DNA of 64,000 nucleotides from MED-G105 sp965263305 (GTDB taxonomy: Bacteria; Pseudomonadota; Alphaproteobacteria; Caulobacterales; Parvularculaceae), in contig OZ253666.1 in NCBI GenBank assembly GCA_965263305.1, positions 2,356,001-2,420,000 of the forward strand. Reading direction: 5' to 3'. This document shows, in pieces, positions 26,873 to 35,564 of this stretch. The position numbers were made by a program, and so were the translations under genes. The notes beneath the pieces are model-generated. The model was given only the letters and a program-made list of their open reading frames with translations, was not told where the DNA came from and ran no database searches. The stretch's first letter is position 1, and every line of letters starts with the position of its first letter.

Positions 26873-28036
26873 ATGACCGCCGCATCAACGCTAGGCGCTG
26901 CCGCGACGCAACCGGCGAGTTTTGAGATCGGTCTCCACAAGGGGGCGTTACGCCTCATGGCGACCGGTGATTGGCGCGCTCGGCATCTGGGCGCCATAGA
27001 TCATGATTTGCGGGCTTTTGAAGACGATTCCATGGGGCGGGATCTCATCGTCGATTTGCAGGATGTGGGACGTTTGGACACCGCCGGCGCCATGGTGCTG
27101 CAGAGAATACTCCACGCTTGTAAGCATCGAACGGCCGCTTCGGGGATTGTCGGCGCCAGCGACGCCCATGCCGCGTTGCTAGAGCACGTTGCACCTCATC
27201 TTGCGCCATGCCCGGTGGAGCCTGCACGTCGCAACGCGTTTTTGATGATGACGAACCGGCTAGGACATGGAGTGGAGGATGTCTATTTCGCCGCCCTCCA
27301 AATCCTGAATTTTATCGGTCTTGTCCTGGCGTCTTTCTTTCGGCTTCTCGCGACGCCGCAGAAGTTTCGATGGACGTCGATTTTCCATCACATGGAGGAA
27401 GCGGGGCTAAATGCTGTCCCGATTGTCGGCCTCATGTCTTTTTTGATTGGCGCTGTCGTTGCCTTCATGGGGGCGAAGATCCTGCAAGTTTTTAACGCAG
27501 AGATTTTCACCGTAGAACTTGTGGGCTTGTCGGTGTTACGCGAATTCGGCGTGCTTTTGTCGGCGATTTTGTTGGCTGGCCGCTCCGGGAGCGCATTTAC
27601 CGCGCAAATTGGCGCGATGAAAATCCGTGAAGAGATTGATGCACTACGCGCTCTTGGTCTTGATCCGATCGAAGTCCTTGTTTTACCGCGAACGATTGCG
27701 CTTGTGGTGATGTTGCCAGTGTTGGCGTTCATTGCGGCGATGTTAGGTCTTATCGGCGGTGGATTGGTCGCGTGGACGGCGATGGACATTTCGCCAGCGT
27801 TATTTATGGCCCGCATGCAAGAAGCGGTGGTTCTCAACAATTTCTGGGTGGGAATAATCAAAGCGCCGTTCTTCGCATTTGTGATTGCCGTTGTTGGATG
27901 TTTCCAGGGCATGGAAGTCGGCGGCAGCGCAGAAAGCCTCGGGACCAGGACAACGATTTCCGTCGTACAGGCGTTATTCTTAGTGATCTTGTTGGATGCC
28001 TTTTTCGCAATGTTCTTTCTTGAGATTAATTTCTAA
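26873..28036 (+). CDS. MlaE-family ABC transporter permease with N-terminal STAS domain
   Basis: A 387-residue protein. Residues ~15-120 form a STAS-like domain (LRLMATGDWRARHLGAIDHDL, DLIVDLQDVGRLDTAGAMVLQRIL). The rest is a MlaE/YrbE permease: NAVPIVGLMSFLIGAVVAFMGAKIL, SVLREFGVLLSAILLAGRSGSAFTAQIGAMKIREEIDALRALGLDP, VVGCFQGMEVGGSAESLG. Permease and STAS are separate proteins (MlaE and MlaB) in E. coli; fusion is common elsewhere. It works with the next three genes to move phospholipids between the two membranes. The next gene starts one base after its stop. Confidence 0.93.
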   Translation: MTAASTLGAAATQPASFEIGLHKGALRLMATGDWRARHLGAIDHDLRAFEDDSMGRDLIVDLQDVGRLDTAGAMVLQRILHACKHRTAASGIVGASDAHAALLEHVAPHLAPCPVEPARRNAFLMMTNRLGHGVEDVYFAALQILNFIGLVLASFFRLLATPQKFRWTSIFHHMEEAGLNAVPIVGLMSFLIGAVVAFMGAKILQVFNAEIFTVELVGLSVLREFGVLLSAILLAGRSGSAFTAQIGAMKIREEIDALRALGLDPIEVLVLPRTIALVVMLPVLAFIAAMLGLIGGGLVAWTAMDISPALFMARMQEAVVLNNFWVGIIKAPFFAFVIAVVGCFQGMEVGGSAESLGTRTTISVVQALFLVILLDAFFAMFFLEINF

Positions 28037-28807
28037 ATGGCTACGGAAGATTTCATTATTGACGTTAAGGGTCTGAAGACGCAGTTCGGCGACGTTGTCA
28101 TTCACAACAATCTCGATCTCGGCGTGCGGCGTGGTGAAATCCTTGGTGTTGTCGGCGGCTCAGGCACCGGCAAGTCCGTTTTGATGCGCGCAATCATTGG
28201 CCTAAAGCGTCCGTCGGCCGGGGCTGTGAGAATTTTGGGCCGGGATTTCTATAAGGCGAACGGGGCGGAGCGTCTCGAAATTGAACAACGCTGGGGCGTC
28301 TTGTTTCAAGGCGGGGCGCTTTTTTCGTCGATGACGGTTGCGCAGAACGTGATGGCGCCGATCCGCGAGCATCTTCGATTGCCATCGGAATTGGCGATGG
28401 ATATCGCGGCGATGAAAATCGCCATGTCAGGGTTAAAGCCCGATGCAGGAGCGAAATACCCCTCAGAGTTGTCGGGCGGCATGATAAAACGCGCAGCGCT
28501 TGCCAGGGCTCTCGCTCTTGATCCGGATATCGTATTCCTTGACGAGCCGACGGCGGGGCTTGATCCCATTGGGGCGGCGAAATTCGATGAGCTGATTGTC
28601 AGTCTCAAGGAATCCTTAGGGTTAACAGTGTTTATAGTAACGCATGACCTCGATACGTTACATGCGGCTTGCGATCGTGTGGCCGTGTTGGCGGAAAAAA
28701 AGGTGATTTCAATCGGGTCAGTCGATGACGTGCGTGCATCCGATCATCCTTGGATACAGGAATACTTTTCCGGCCCACGAGGGCGGGCGGCGGCATCGTC
28801 CAACTGA
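28037..28807 (+). CDS. MlaF-like ABC transporter ATP-binding protein
   Basis: A 256-residue ATPase. Walker A is GGSGTGKSVLMRA near residues 39-51, Q-loop LFQGGALFSSMTV, ABC signature LSGGMIKRAALARALALDP, Walker B IVFLDEPTAGLDP and switch His in IVTHDLDT. The GGALFSSMTV form of the Q-loop region and LSGGMIKR are typical of the MlaF/Ttg2A group that energises MCE lipid transporters. It lies directly after the permease and 52 bp before the MCE-domain gene in one operon. Confidence 0.94.
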   Translation: MATEDFIIDVKGLKTQFGDVVIHNNLDLGVRRGEILGVVGGSGTGKSVLMRAIIGLKRPSAGAVRILGRDFYKANGAERLEIEQRWGVLFQGGALFSSMTVAQNVMAPIREHLRLPSELAMDIAAMKIAMSGLKPDAGAKYPSELSGGMIKRAALARALALDPDIVFLDEPTAGLDPIGAAKFDELIVSLKESLGLTVFIVTHDLDTLHAACDRVAVLAEKKVISIGSVDDVRASDHPWIQEYFSGPRGRAAASSN

Positions 28808-28859
28808 CATCGGGTCAAGGCAAGCAGGGAGGCGCAAGTTGCGCCTTTGGATAGGGTAA

Positions 28860-29774
28860 ATGGAAACGCGAGCTCACTATGTTCTGATCGGCGCCTTCGT
28901 CCTTTGCGCGGTCGCAATGGCGTTTCTGTTTATTCTTTGGCTTGGTGAGAGTCGTGAATATGATGAATATGACATCGTCTTCCGAGAACGTGTGTCTGGC
29001 TTATCAAACGGAGCGCCTGTTCGTTTTAACGGCATTCAAAAGGGCGAGGTGCAGGAACTACGGATCAGCCCCGACGATCCGTCGGTCGTCATTGCTCGGA
29101 TCCGGGTGGAAGACGATACCCCCGTCAAACAAGATACGCGCGCGGAGCTCGAGTCGGTGGGCTTTACTGGCCTTGCCGTCATTCAGCTCGTTGGCGGCAC
29201 GAAAGATGCGCCCGCGCTGAACGATGTGACCCGCGGCATTCCTATGATTGAGGCGGACACATCAGGTCTTGCAGCGTTTTTGGAGGGAAGCGGCGATATT
29301 TTAGCCGCGACGCAAAGGCTTTTATCGCCACAAAACACTCAAGCGGTAACGGATATCTTGGCCGATGTTGCAACAGTGACAAATGCGTTTGCGGCGCAGG
29401 AAGCTGAAATCCAGAAAACCATTCAAAACACGGCCACGTTGACGGAGAACCTAGCGGGCGTCTCTGAAGAATTGTCGAACGCCGTTGAAGGGCTAGAGGC
29501 GCTCCTGGAAGACGATGCGCCTGAGACCTTAGCCGAAGCGCGTTTAGCGCTGGCGGAAGTTCGCACGCTTGCCGCCGATTTCCGAACCGTTCTGGAAGAA
29601 AATCGTGACCCGATTGCGATTTTTACCGAACAGGGGCTGTCGCAAATGGCATCGACAATTACAGAAGCGCGTAGCGCCTTCCGATCGCTGGACCGCGTTT
29701 TGCGCGAGGTGGATCGCGATCCGCGAGGCTATATTTTGGGCGACTCGACGCCGCGCTATCAGGGTGAAGAATAA
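28860..29774 (+). CDS. MCE (MlaD-like) substrate-binding protein of an ABC lipid transporter
   Basis: A 304-residue protein with an N-terminal membrane anchor (YVLIGAFVLCAVAMAFLFILWLG), one MCE domain at about residues 40-125 (YDIVFRERVSGLSNGAPVRFNGIQKGEVQEL, ARIRVEDDTPVKQDTRAELESVGFTGLAVIQL), and a long helical C-terminal region (TQRLLSPQNTQAVTDILADV...). The MCE domain binds lipid in the periplasm, and the helical tail resembles PqiB/LetB or Mce-type extensions rather than short MlaD. Its stop overlaps the start of the lipoprotein gene by one base (TAATG), so translation is coupled. Confidence 0.92.
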   Translation: METRAHYVLIGAFVLCAVAMAFLFILWLGESREYDEYDIVFRERVSGLSNGAPVRFNGIQKGEVQELRISPDDPSVVIARIRVEDDTPVKQDTRAELESVGFTGLAVIQLVGGTKDAPALNDVTRGIPMIEADTSGLAAFLEGSGDILAATQRLLSPQNTQAVTDILADVATVTNAFAAQEAEIQKTIQNTATLTENLAGVSEELSNAVEGLEALLEDDAPETLAEARLALAEVRTLAADFRTVLEENRDPIAIFTEQGLSQMASTITEARSAFRSLDRVLREVDRDPRGYILGDSTPRYQGEE

Positions 29775-30403
29775 TGTTTCGTGTGCTCAAAGCGGTTTGT
29801 CTTTTTCTTGGCATGGGGGCTTTGTCGGCTTGCGTGTCACTTCTCCCTGACGCGCCGCCACCGGCATTGCGGTATAGCTTGGGCGATACGACAACGACGC
29901 TCCCGTCAACGGCCGAACCAATGCAATGGTCTTTGTCGATCGATGAATCCTCTGCTAGCCGGGTTATCGATACCACCCAGATCGCCCTTGTGACATCGCC
30001 ACAGGAATATCAGTATTACGCTGGCGGTGAGTGGACCGAGCGTGCGCCAATGCTGTTTAATCGCTCGCTAATTCGCAGTTTTGAAAATACGGCTGCTCTT
30101 ACCGGCGTTGGGGCAAGGTCCAACCAACCTGTGGCCGACTATATTCTGCAAACTGACATTCGCACATTTGAAGCGGATAAAACATCAGGCGCCTTAGTCG
30201 CGAATATCGATGTTTACGCACGGCTAACCGATTCACGCAGCCGTATCCTCGCATCGCGTCGTTTTACACAATCAATTGCCGTCACGCAGGATAACGCAAA
30301 ATCCGTCGCCGTAGCTCTTGATGAGGGGGCGAAGGAGGTGATGGACGACATTATCGCCTGGAGCCTTGCGGAAGGGGAAAGATTGGAAGCCTCGTCGCAA
30401 TAA
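29774..30403 (+). CDS. ABC-type transport auxiliary lipoprotein (PqiC/DUF330-like)
   Basis: A 209-residue lipoprotein: hydrophobic leader (VLKAVCLFLGMGALSA) and lipobox LSAC, mature end at Cys. The body shows the auxiliary lipoprotein pattern: YSLG, a middle with QIALVTSPQEYQYYAGGEWTERAPMLFNRSLIRSFENT, and YILQTDIRTFEAD. In MCE systems such lipoproteins (PqiC) bind the outer membrane and help receive the transported lipid. It is the last gene of the four-gene operon and converges on a coiled-coil gene with only 15 bp between stops. Confidence 0.88.
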   Translation: MFRVLKAVCLFLGMGALSACVSLLPDAPPPALRYSLGDTTTTLPSTAEPMQWSLSIDESSASRVIDTTQIALVTSPQEYQYYAGGEWTERAPMLFNRSLIRSFENTAALTGVGARSNQPVADYILQTDIRTFEADKTSGALVANIDVYARLTDSRSRILASRRFTQSIAVTQDNAKSVAVALDEGAKEVMDDIIAWSLAEGERLEASSQ

Positions 30404-30418
30404 TCGCGTCGACGCACC

Positions 30419-32830
30419 TTACGCGAAGTATCCCACCGTCGCCCCAATCAACAAGTAAACCCGGCCTAGGGGCGAGCTTAAATATTGTTCCAGCTCTTCA
30501 TCGGCCGTTTCAGAGGTGGTGGCGTCTTCCAGCAATCCTTCAAAGCCCTGAAGAAAGTCATGGAGCGCTTTCTCAAACGCTTTGTCGCGCCCTATCTCCG
30601 TACGAATACGACGCTTGATATCAGCTTCGTTCAGCCGCAAAAGCCGGTTTGCGAATACGTTGCGATCGCCGCGATCAAACCGGTCGAGCAGGCTTTCCGG
30701 CGGATCGCCATACAAGCGCCGCTCCAGATTGACAGTAAAGTTCTGTAGGCGGTGAATTACTTTGACGGCCTTCAACTCGGCCGCGCTAGCCTGCTCTCCG
30801 CCGCCATTTTTTTGGCCGCCATTTTTATTTCGGGACGCTGCATCGTCCGTTGCGGTGAGAATTTCTCGCCAGCTAACATCGCTTTTGTGACGTCGATCGC
30901 TAACGTCATCCTGTTGTGATTTTTGCGCTCCCGAACCGTTGGTATTGGGGGTATCGGCGCTTTTTTCGGCGGATGGAAACTGAACGGGTTTTGAGACGTT
31001 CTTGACAGTAGTTGGGCGCTGTTGGGGGGAGGGCGGCGCGGAGGCATTCGTTGCGGCCGATGAAGACACCGGCGCGGATGCCGGTGCTGCGGTCGGGGTC
31101 GCAGCGTGAGGGGGTGTTTGGGGCGATGTCGTTTGCGACGTTGTCGCGGCGCGCGCCGCCATCGATTTAGCGTGGACTTCTTGTTCCCTTAATTGGGCTT
31201 CGGCAAGACGGCTCAAGCGTTCCGTCTGCGCTGCTATTGCATCGGCAAGACGGTCGGCGCGGTCACGTTGTTCCGTGATAAGGGCTTCAAGCCGGGCGTT
31301 CTCGGTCTCAAGCGCGCTGCGCGCTGCGGCGAGTTCCTTATTGCGGGCATCGGCTTTTGCGGCGGCGGCCTCCGCTTTTGCAAGGGCGGTCTCTGCACTT
31401 TGGGTCACATCTTCGCTCGATTTCATTAGCCGCGCGGTTGCTTCCTCGGCGGCGTCACTGGTTCGTTTGGCGGCATCAGCGACTAGTTCCGCCGCTTTCA
31501 CGGCCTTTTCCGCATCTTCTGTCGCGATGCGGGTCGCACTGTCTGTTGCGCTCCGCACGTTCTCCGCCGCCTTTGCGACGGCGTCGCTCACCCGCGTCGA
31601 TTCATCGGCGACAAAATTAACGGCGCTCTGCGCCATGCGCTCGGTTTCTTCGCGGGCTTTTTCGATGGCGGCGTCGGCTGCTTCTTTGGCCTTCGTGCTG
31701 GCATGTTCAGCAAACTGTCCAACATTTGCAGCATTGCGTGCAGCGGTTTCTGCAGCCTCCTCGGCGATGCGGGCGGCGCGATCACTGGCTTCTTTTGCGG
31801 CTGATGATTTTTCTTCGATGGATTGAGCCGTTGCGCCTATATTGTCATCCGCCGACGATAAGGCTTGGCGCAATGCTTGGAAGCTTGTGAGGGCGCGATC
31901 GGCCGAGCCTTGCAGACTAGTCAGGCGCTTTTCAAGGCGCTGTTCGGCCTCATCAGCCATATTGTCTGTCGTACTAAAGGAGTCGATGCTCGCCTGGGCC
32001 TTTTCTGCAATAGCGACCGCAAAATCGTCTGCCTGGGTATTGAGTTGCTCGGTTAGTTTTATGAGGCGCGTGCGTTCGTTCACAATGTTATCGAGCGCGC
32101 CAGCGGTGCGGGTCTCAATAGCGACGCCAGCCTGTTCGATGGCGTCGACATGCTGACGGATCATCGCTTCAACAGAGGCGAGGCGGATAAGGGCATCGTC
32201 GATGCCAGCGTTGATGGCGTCAACTTGGCTTCGCACCACCGCGCCCACGGATTGGATATTATGAACTGCATTTTGGTCAGGTTGCGAAATTTGATGGGCG
32301 GCTTCGGCGATCTGTTCGGCGGCGGTGACCATGGATGACATACGCGATGCGGCGAATCCGAGTGTCACGAGACAAAGCGGCACCAGAAACCCAAATCCAA
32401 CCGACCACGGCGTGAACCCTGCGGCGATGCTCCAGCCGTCGAGGCTTTTCACCGCGAACAAATGGGCGATAGCGGTGCCAATAGGTAAGCCAATAAACAT
32501 GGTGACGGCGACAAACAGCGCCGTGGTTAGAGACGCCCATTCCAACTGAGCGCCAATTTTTTCCCAATTTCGATGGTGAGGCTTCTTATTACGAAAAAGG
32601 GCGGTCATTGGGGGGGCGAGCGCCTCTTGAGATCGTGAAACAGGTGATGTCGGGGCGTCGTCTTCAAAAGCGCTATCCATGGGGACGCCGGCGGGAAAAA
32701 AGTTGTCTGGTCGGTCTTTTTCATTCGCGGCAGGGGCAACCCCGCGAAAACGGACGCGCGCGCCATCATTCTTCACGCCGCCATTCGTGCGTGTTGTGAC
32801 ATCCGCAAGTTTTCCGTCCTGTTCGTCCAT
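30419..32830 (-). CDS. Large membrane-anchored coiled-coil protein (TipN-like architecture)
   Basis: An 803-residue protein. The N-terminal ~110 residues are polar; two transmembrane helices lie at ~117-140 and ~155-177 (LTTALFVAVTMFIGLPIGTAI, FGFLVPLCLVTLGFAA). An Ala/Glu/Lys-rich coiled coil of ~390 residues follows (repeats such as AAETAARNA, DEAEQRLEKRL), then a Pro/Ala/Thr linker and a compact C-terminal domain (LNEADIKRRIRTEIGRDKAFEKALHDFLQ ... SSPLGRVYLLIGATVGYFA). Two helices near the N-terminus plus a long coiled coil resemble the Caulobacter pole marker TipN, which suggests a polarity or division role. This is architecture only, so low certainty. Confidence 0.7.
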   Translation of the reverse strand: MDEQDGKLADVTTRTNGGVKNDGARVRFRGVAPAANEKDRPDNFFPAGVPMDSAFEDDAPTSPVSRSQEALAPPMTALFRNKKPHHRNWEKIGAQLEWASLTTALFVAVTMFIGLPIGTAIAHLFAVKSLDGWSIAAGFTPWSVGFGFLVPLCLVTLGFAASRMSSMVTAAEQIAEAAHQISQPDQNAVHNIQSVGAVVRSQVDAINAGIDDALIRLASVEAMIRQHVDAIEQAGVAIETRTAGALDNIVNERTRLIKLTEQLNTQADDFAVAIAEKAQASIDSFSTTDNMADEAEQRLEKRLTSLQGSADRALTSFQALRQALSSADDNIGATAQSIEEKSSAAKEASDRAARIAEEAAETAARNAANVGQFAEHASTKAKEAADAAIEKAREETERMAQSAVNFVADESTRVSDAVAKAAENVRSATDSATRIATEDAEKAVKAAELVADAAKRTSDAAEEATARLMKSSEDVTQSAETALAKAEAAAAKADARNKELAAARSALETENARLEALITEQRDRADRLADAIAAQTERLSRLAEAQLREQEVHAKSMAARAATTSQTTSPQTPPHAATPTAAPASAPVSSSAATNASAPPSPQQRPTTVKNVSKPVQFPSAEKSADTPNTNGSGAQKSQQDDVSDRRHKSDVSWREILTATDDAASRNKNGGQKNGGGEQASAAELKAVKVIHRLQNFTVNLERRLYGDPPESLLDRFDRGDRNVFANRLLRLNEADIKRRIRTEIGRDKAFEKALHDFLQGFEGLLEDATTSETADEELEQYLSSPLGRVYLLIGATVGYFA

Positions 32831-33222
32831 GGAAAGATGGCCTCTCTCGACTCGTTATCCATCCGCTTTCGCACTCTTTATTACTTCTTGCTATCTGCGA
32901 GGGCGATTCAGCATCCTTACTCTACCCCCCGCAACGCCGACCTGTCATGGCTCTCGCCGGGAGGCGTGTTGAGGGTTTTCAATGGCGCCCCGTCTCCGTT
33001 CGACGCAAGCGATCTCCCCGCATAGCCGAATTCAAGCCCAAGGCCAACGAAGCAATAGAAGAATCCCATTGTTCCTACATGGTTTTTGCAGAATCTCGCG
33101 ACGCTTATGGCGAAAACGGTGAACCGAGATCCATCGCCAATCTGGTTATTTCCTGACCGGCCGTCTTGCCTAGCCTCAAGAAATACGCGAGTTCAGCGTC
33201 AACAGGGGTTTTTTCATCGACC
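32831..33222. other. Intergenic region without recognised gene
   Basis: About 390 bp between the start of the coiled-coil gene (reading left) and the channel gene (reading right). Small open frames cross it but encode no recognisable motif. It should contain the two divergent promoters; none is clear enough to place. Confidence 0.45.
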
Positions 33223-34020
33223 ATGCTGACAGGTCTCCAACAACTTGCAAACCGGACTATCGAAGAGCGATGGTTTCAATGGTTCGTGATGGCGCTGATC
33301 ATCTTGAATGCGCTTATCTTGGGCGCTGAGACCATTGACGGTTTTACGAGCGAATTGGTGGCCGAGCTGATGTTGCTCGACCGGATTATTGTCGGCTTTT
33401 TCGTACTGGAGTTAATCCTGCGATTTATCGCCGATCCTCGGGGCTATTTCAAAAGCGGCTGGAACATCTTCGATTTTCTTATTGTTGCGGTGTCCGTCTT
33501 TGCCGCGTCTTCCGGGCTTGCCGCAGTGAGAGCCTTACGGGTGTTGCGGGTGCTTCGGGTCATTACGGTGTTCCCTCGGATGCGCGTGGTCGTGTCGGCG
33601 CTTTTTGAGGCGATACCGGGTATTTTCTCAGTCGGGGTAATTTTGCTCCTCCTGGTTTATGTGTTCGCTGTAATCGCGGCGAATCTTTATGGGGCGCTTC
33701 ATGAGGAGCTATTCGGGGACGTCTTCAAAGCGATGTACACCCTATTCACAGTAATGACTTTGGAGGGGTGGCGTGAGATCGCCGATCAGGTTGCTGAGAC
33801 CCATCCCCGGTCGTGGGTTTTCTTTTTGTCATTCGTCCTCATCGCAACCTTCACGATGCTGAACCTATTTGTTGCGATCGTCGTACGAGTTGTCGAGGAT
33901 GACAACGAAGATCAGACTGTTGAATTGGAAACCGTGCTTGGCGAAGAAATTCGCGCGCTGCGCCAAGAGGTGGCGTCGCTGAAGGACCTGTTGCGTGATG
34001 GGGCGGGCCCATCAAGGTAA
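33223..34020 (+). CDS. BacNav-type voltage-gated ion channel
   Basis: A 265-residue six-helix channel subunit. S1-S3 are visible (WFVMALIILNALILGAET, IVGFFVLELILRFIA, NIFDFLIVAVSVFAA). The S4 voltage sensor carries four arginines at every third position (R103, R106, R109, R112 in AVRALRVLRVLRVITV). The pore filter reads TLEGW at residues 179-183, then S6 and a C-terminal coiled coil (EEIRALRQEVASLKDLL) for tetramer assembly. NaChBac-type sodium channels usually have TLESW; glycine at the fourth place is the feature linked with calcium selectivity in a described bacterial channel. The ATG at 33223 is preferred; a TTG at 33166 would add 19 residues. Confidence 0.92.
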   Translation: MLTGLQQLANRTIEERWFQWFVMALIILNALILGAETIDGFTSELVAELMLLDRIIVGFFVLELILRFIADPRGYFKSGWNIFDFLIVAVSVFAASSGLAAVRALRVLRVLRVITVFPRMRVVVSALFEAIPGIFSVGVILLLLVYVFAVIAANLYGALHEELFGDVFKAMYTLFTVMTLEGWREIADQVAETHPRSWVFFLSFVLIATFTMLNLFVAIVVRVVEDDNEDQTVELETVLGEEIRALRQEVASLKDLLRDGAGPSR

Positions 34021-34076
34021 ACAGTCGATTTTGATCACTGTTGGCAGCGGTGCGGCTGATCAATTCAGAGCTGGGA

Positions 34077-35297
34077 TCAACCGGCAAAAAGCTCGCGTTT
34101 ACGAGCCATCGCCGCGCCGCGTAGATAGGTTTTGACGAGGGGGCGTGATGTCACCCGTGCGCCGATGACCCCAGCGGTGACCGCAAGGGTGGCCACCGTG
34201 ATGACACTGTCGGCATTCACGAGGGCCGGAGCACCGGTCAGCATCAAGACGAAAAGGGCCGACGCAGCGCCAGGCGCGCCGCCATACCATGCCAAAAATG
34301 CGCGGGCTTCCGGCGCTAGCGGCGCGCTTTGTAAAGCGGCGAGACGGGGGCCAATACGCAGAACCGTAACCGCGGCGAGGGCGAAAACGACGCTTAAAAG
34401 GTCAGCCTGGAAGAACCTTTCGGCCGCCAAGCAGCCAAAACCAAAATAAGCAAAGGGTCCAACGGCGCGCTCTGCCATATGGTAAAGACGGAGGCGTGAT
34501 GGGCCAGGTGCGCGGGTTTCCTCCCCCCACAGAAGACCAGCCGCCGTCGCGGCGACAATCGGCTCTGCCCCCAATGTCGGCGCAAGAGCAAACGCCAAAA
34601 GGCCGCCGGTCGCTGCGAATAGGCCATCAAGCGTCCGTCGCCCCATGGTCCGGCGGCGCAACGCGGCGCCGATCCATGCCGCCAATAATCCCATAGCCCC
34701 GCCGATAGTGAACCCTTTCACAACGCCAATGCTCGCGGCCATCAACGGCGCAAGGGAAGGCTCGCCTGGGCTTGCGGCGGTCGCGCCAGCAGTGATCAAG
34801 AGAGCCACGGGCAATCCGAAGGTTATGATGGCGGCGCTTTCAATGCGTACGGCGGCCTTGATCGCGATCGGTGTCGGCGCACCCGTTACCGCGCGCCGGT
34901 CGATAGCGGCGCCATTGATTGCTAATACAGCCCCTAAAAGAATCGCCGCGCTCAACGAGAGTTGTGGCAGCATAATGAATGCGCAAAGGCTCAAGGCGGC
35001 GAAGTAAAGCGGCGCGCCGCCCGCAGCCAGCCTAAAGGAGGATGGACAGCGTTTGGCCAACACGCTCACCCGGAACTGAGCCGCCGAGGCGAAGCCCAAA
35101 ACGGCGAGGCCAGCGCCGGCTAATGGCGCTGCGATACTCGCTGGCATGGATGGCGCGCCCAATACGCCGCCGAGAATGGTCACAAAAGCGCCGATGCACA
35201 TCATCATCGCAGGGGCTTCAGCCGCCTGGCGTCCAATTCGACTGACGCTCAGTAAAATCATCGCGAATAGAACGGTGAAAATCAGAAAAGTAGGCAT
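34077..35297 (-). CDS. CPA1-like (NhaP-related) membrane transporter with altered ion-binding motifs
   Basis: A 406-residue protein with about 11-12 hydrophobic helices and the loop order of CPA1 Na+/H+ antiporters. Expected landmarks are present but changed: the TDP region reads LAINGAAIDRRAVTGAP (residues 125-141), and the ESGLND motif reads ESAAII (153-158), so the ion-coordinating Asn-Asp pair is missing. The late motif GWFGPRG reads AWYGGAPGAAS. Sodium/proton exchange by the standard mechanism is therefore doubtful; it may carry another substrate or be a sensor. It converges on the channel gene with a 56-bp gap. The start ATG at 35297 is on the minus strand. Confidence 0.65.
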   Translation of the reverse strand: MPTFLIFTVLFAMILLSVSRIGRQAAEAPAMMMCIGAFVTILGGVLGAPSMPASIAAPLAGAGLAVLGFASAAQFRVSVLAKRCPSSFRLAAGGAPLYFAALSLCAFIMLPQLSLSAAILLGAVLAINGAAIDRRAVTGAPTPIAIKAAVRIESAAIITFGLPVALLITAGATAASPGEPSLAPLMAASIGVVKGFTIGGAMGLLAAWIGAALRRRTMGRRTLDGLFAATGGLLAFALAPTLGAEPIVAATAAGLLWGEETRAPGPSRLRLYHMAERAVGPFAYFGFGCLAAERFFQADLLSVVFALAAVTVLRIGPRLAALQSAPLAPEARAFLAWYGGAPGAASALFVLMLTGAPALVNADSVITVATLAVTAGVIGARVTSRPLVKTYLRGAAMARKRELFAG

Positions 35298-35564
35298 GCG
35301 TTAGGTCGGAATCCCTGATGTCATTGACGCCGATTTCGACGGCTGCCGAGTCGATGGAAAAACAAGATTGCCAAGAAAAAGAATCAACACAGCAACTGTG
35401 AATTGATCCGGCGGATCTAGCAAACTGAATTTTTTGCAATCCAGCATCAATTTATTGGGGTTGTGCCTGCCAAATTTCCCGCAAAACGGGAAACCATCGA
35501 ACATCCAAGCGATTGTCTCATGATGGGGGCGTTGAAGAAAATACGCCCTCTACGGAGACTTATT

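Noticed and set aside
31275..31826. 183-residue Ala/Ser-rich ORF antisense to the coiled-coil gene
   Set aside because: Its composition mirrors the GC-rich repeats of the coiled-coil gene on the other strand; no motif, start site or independent conservation.
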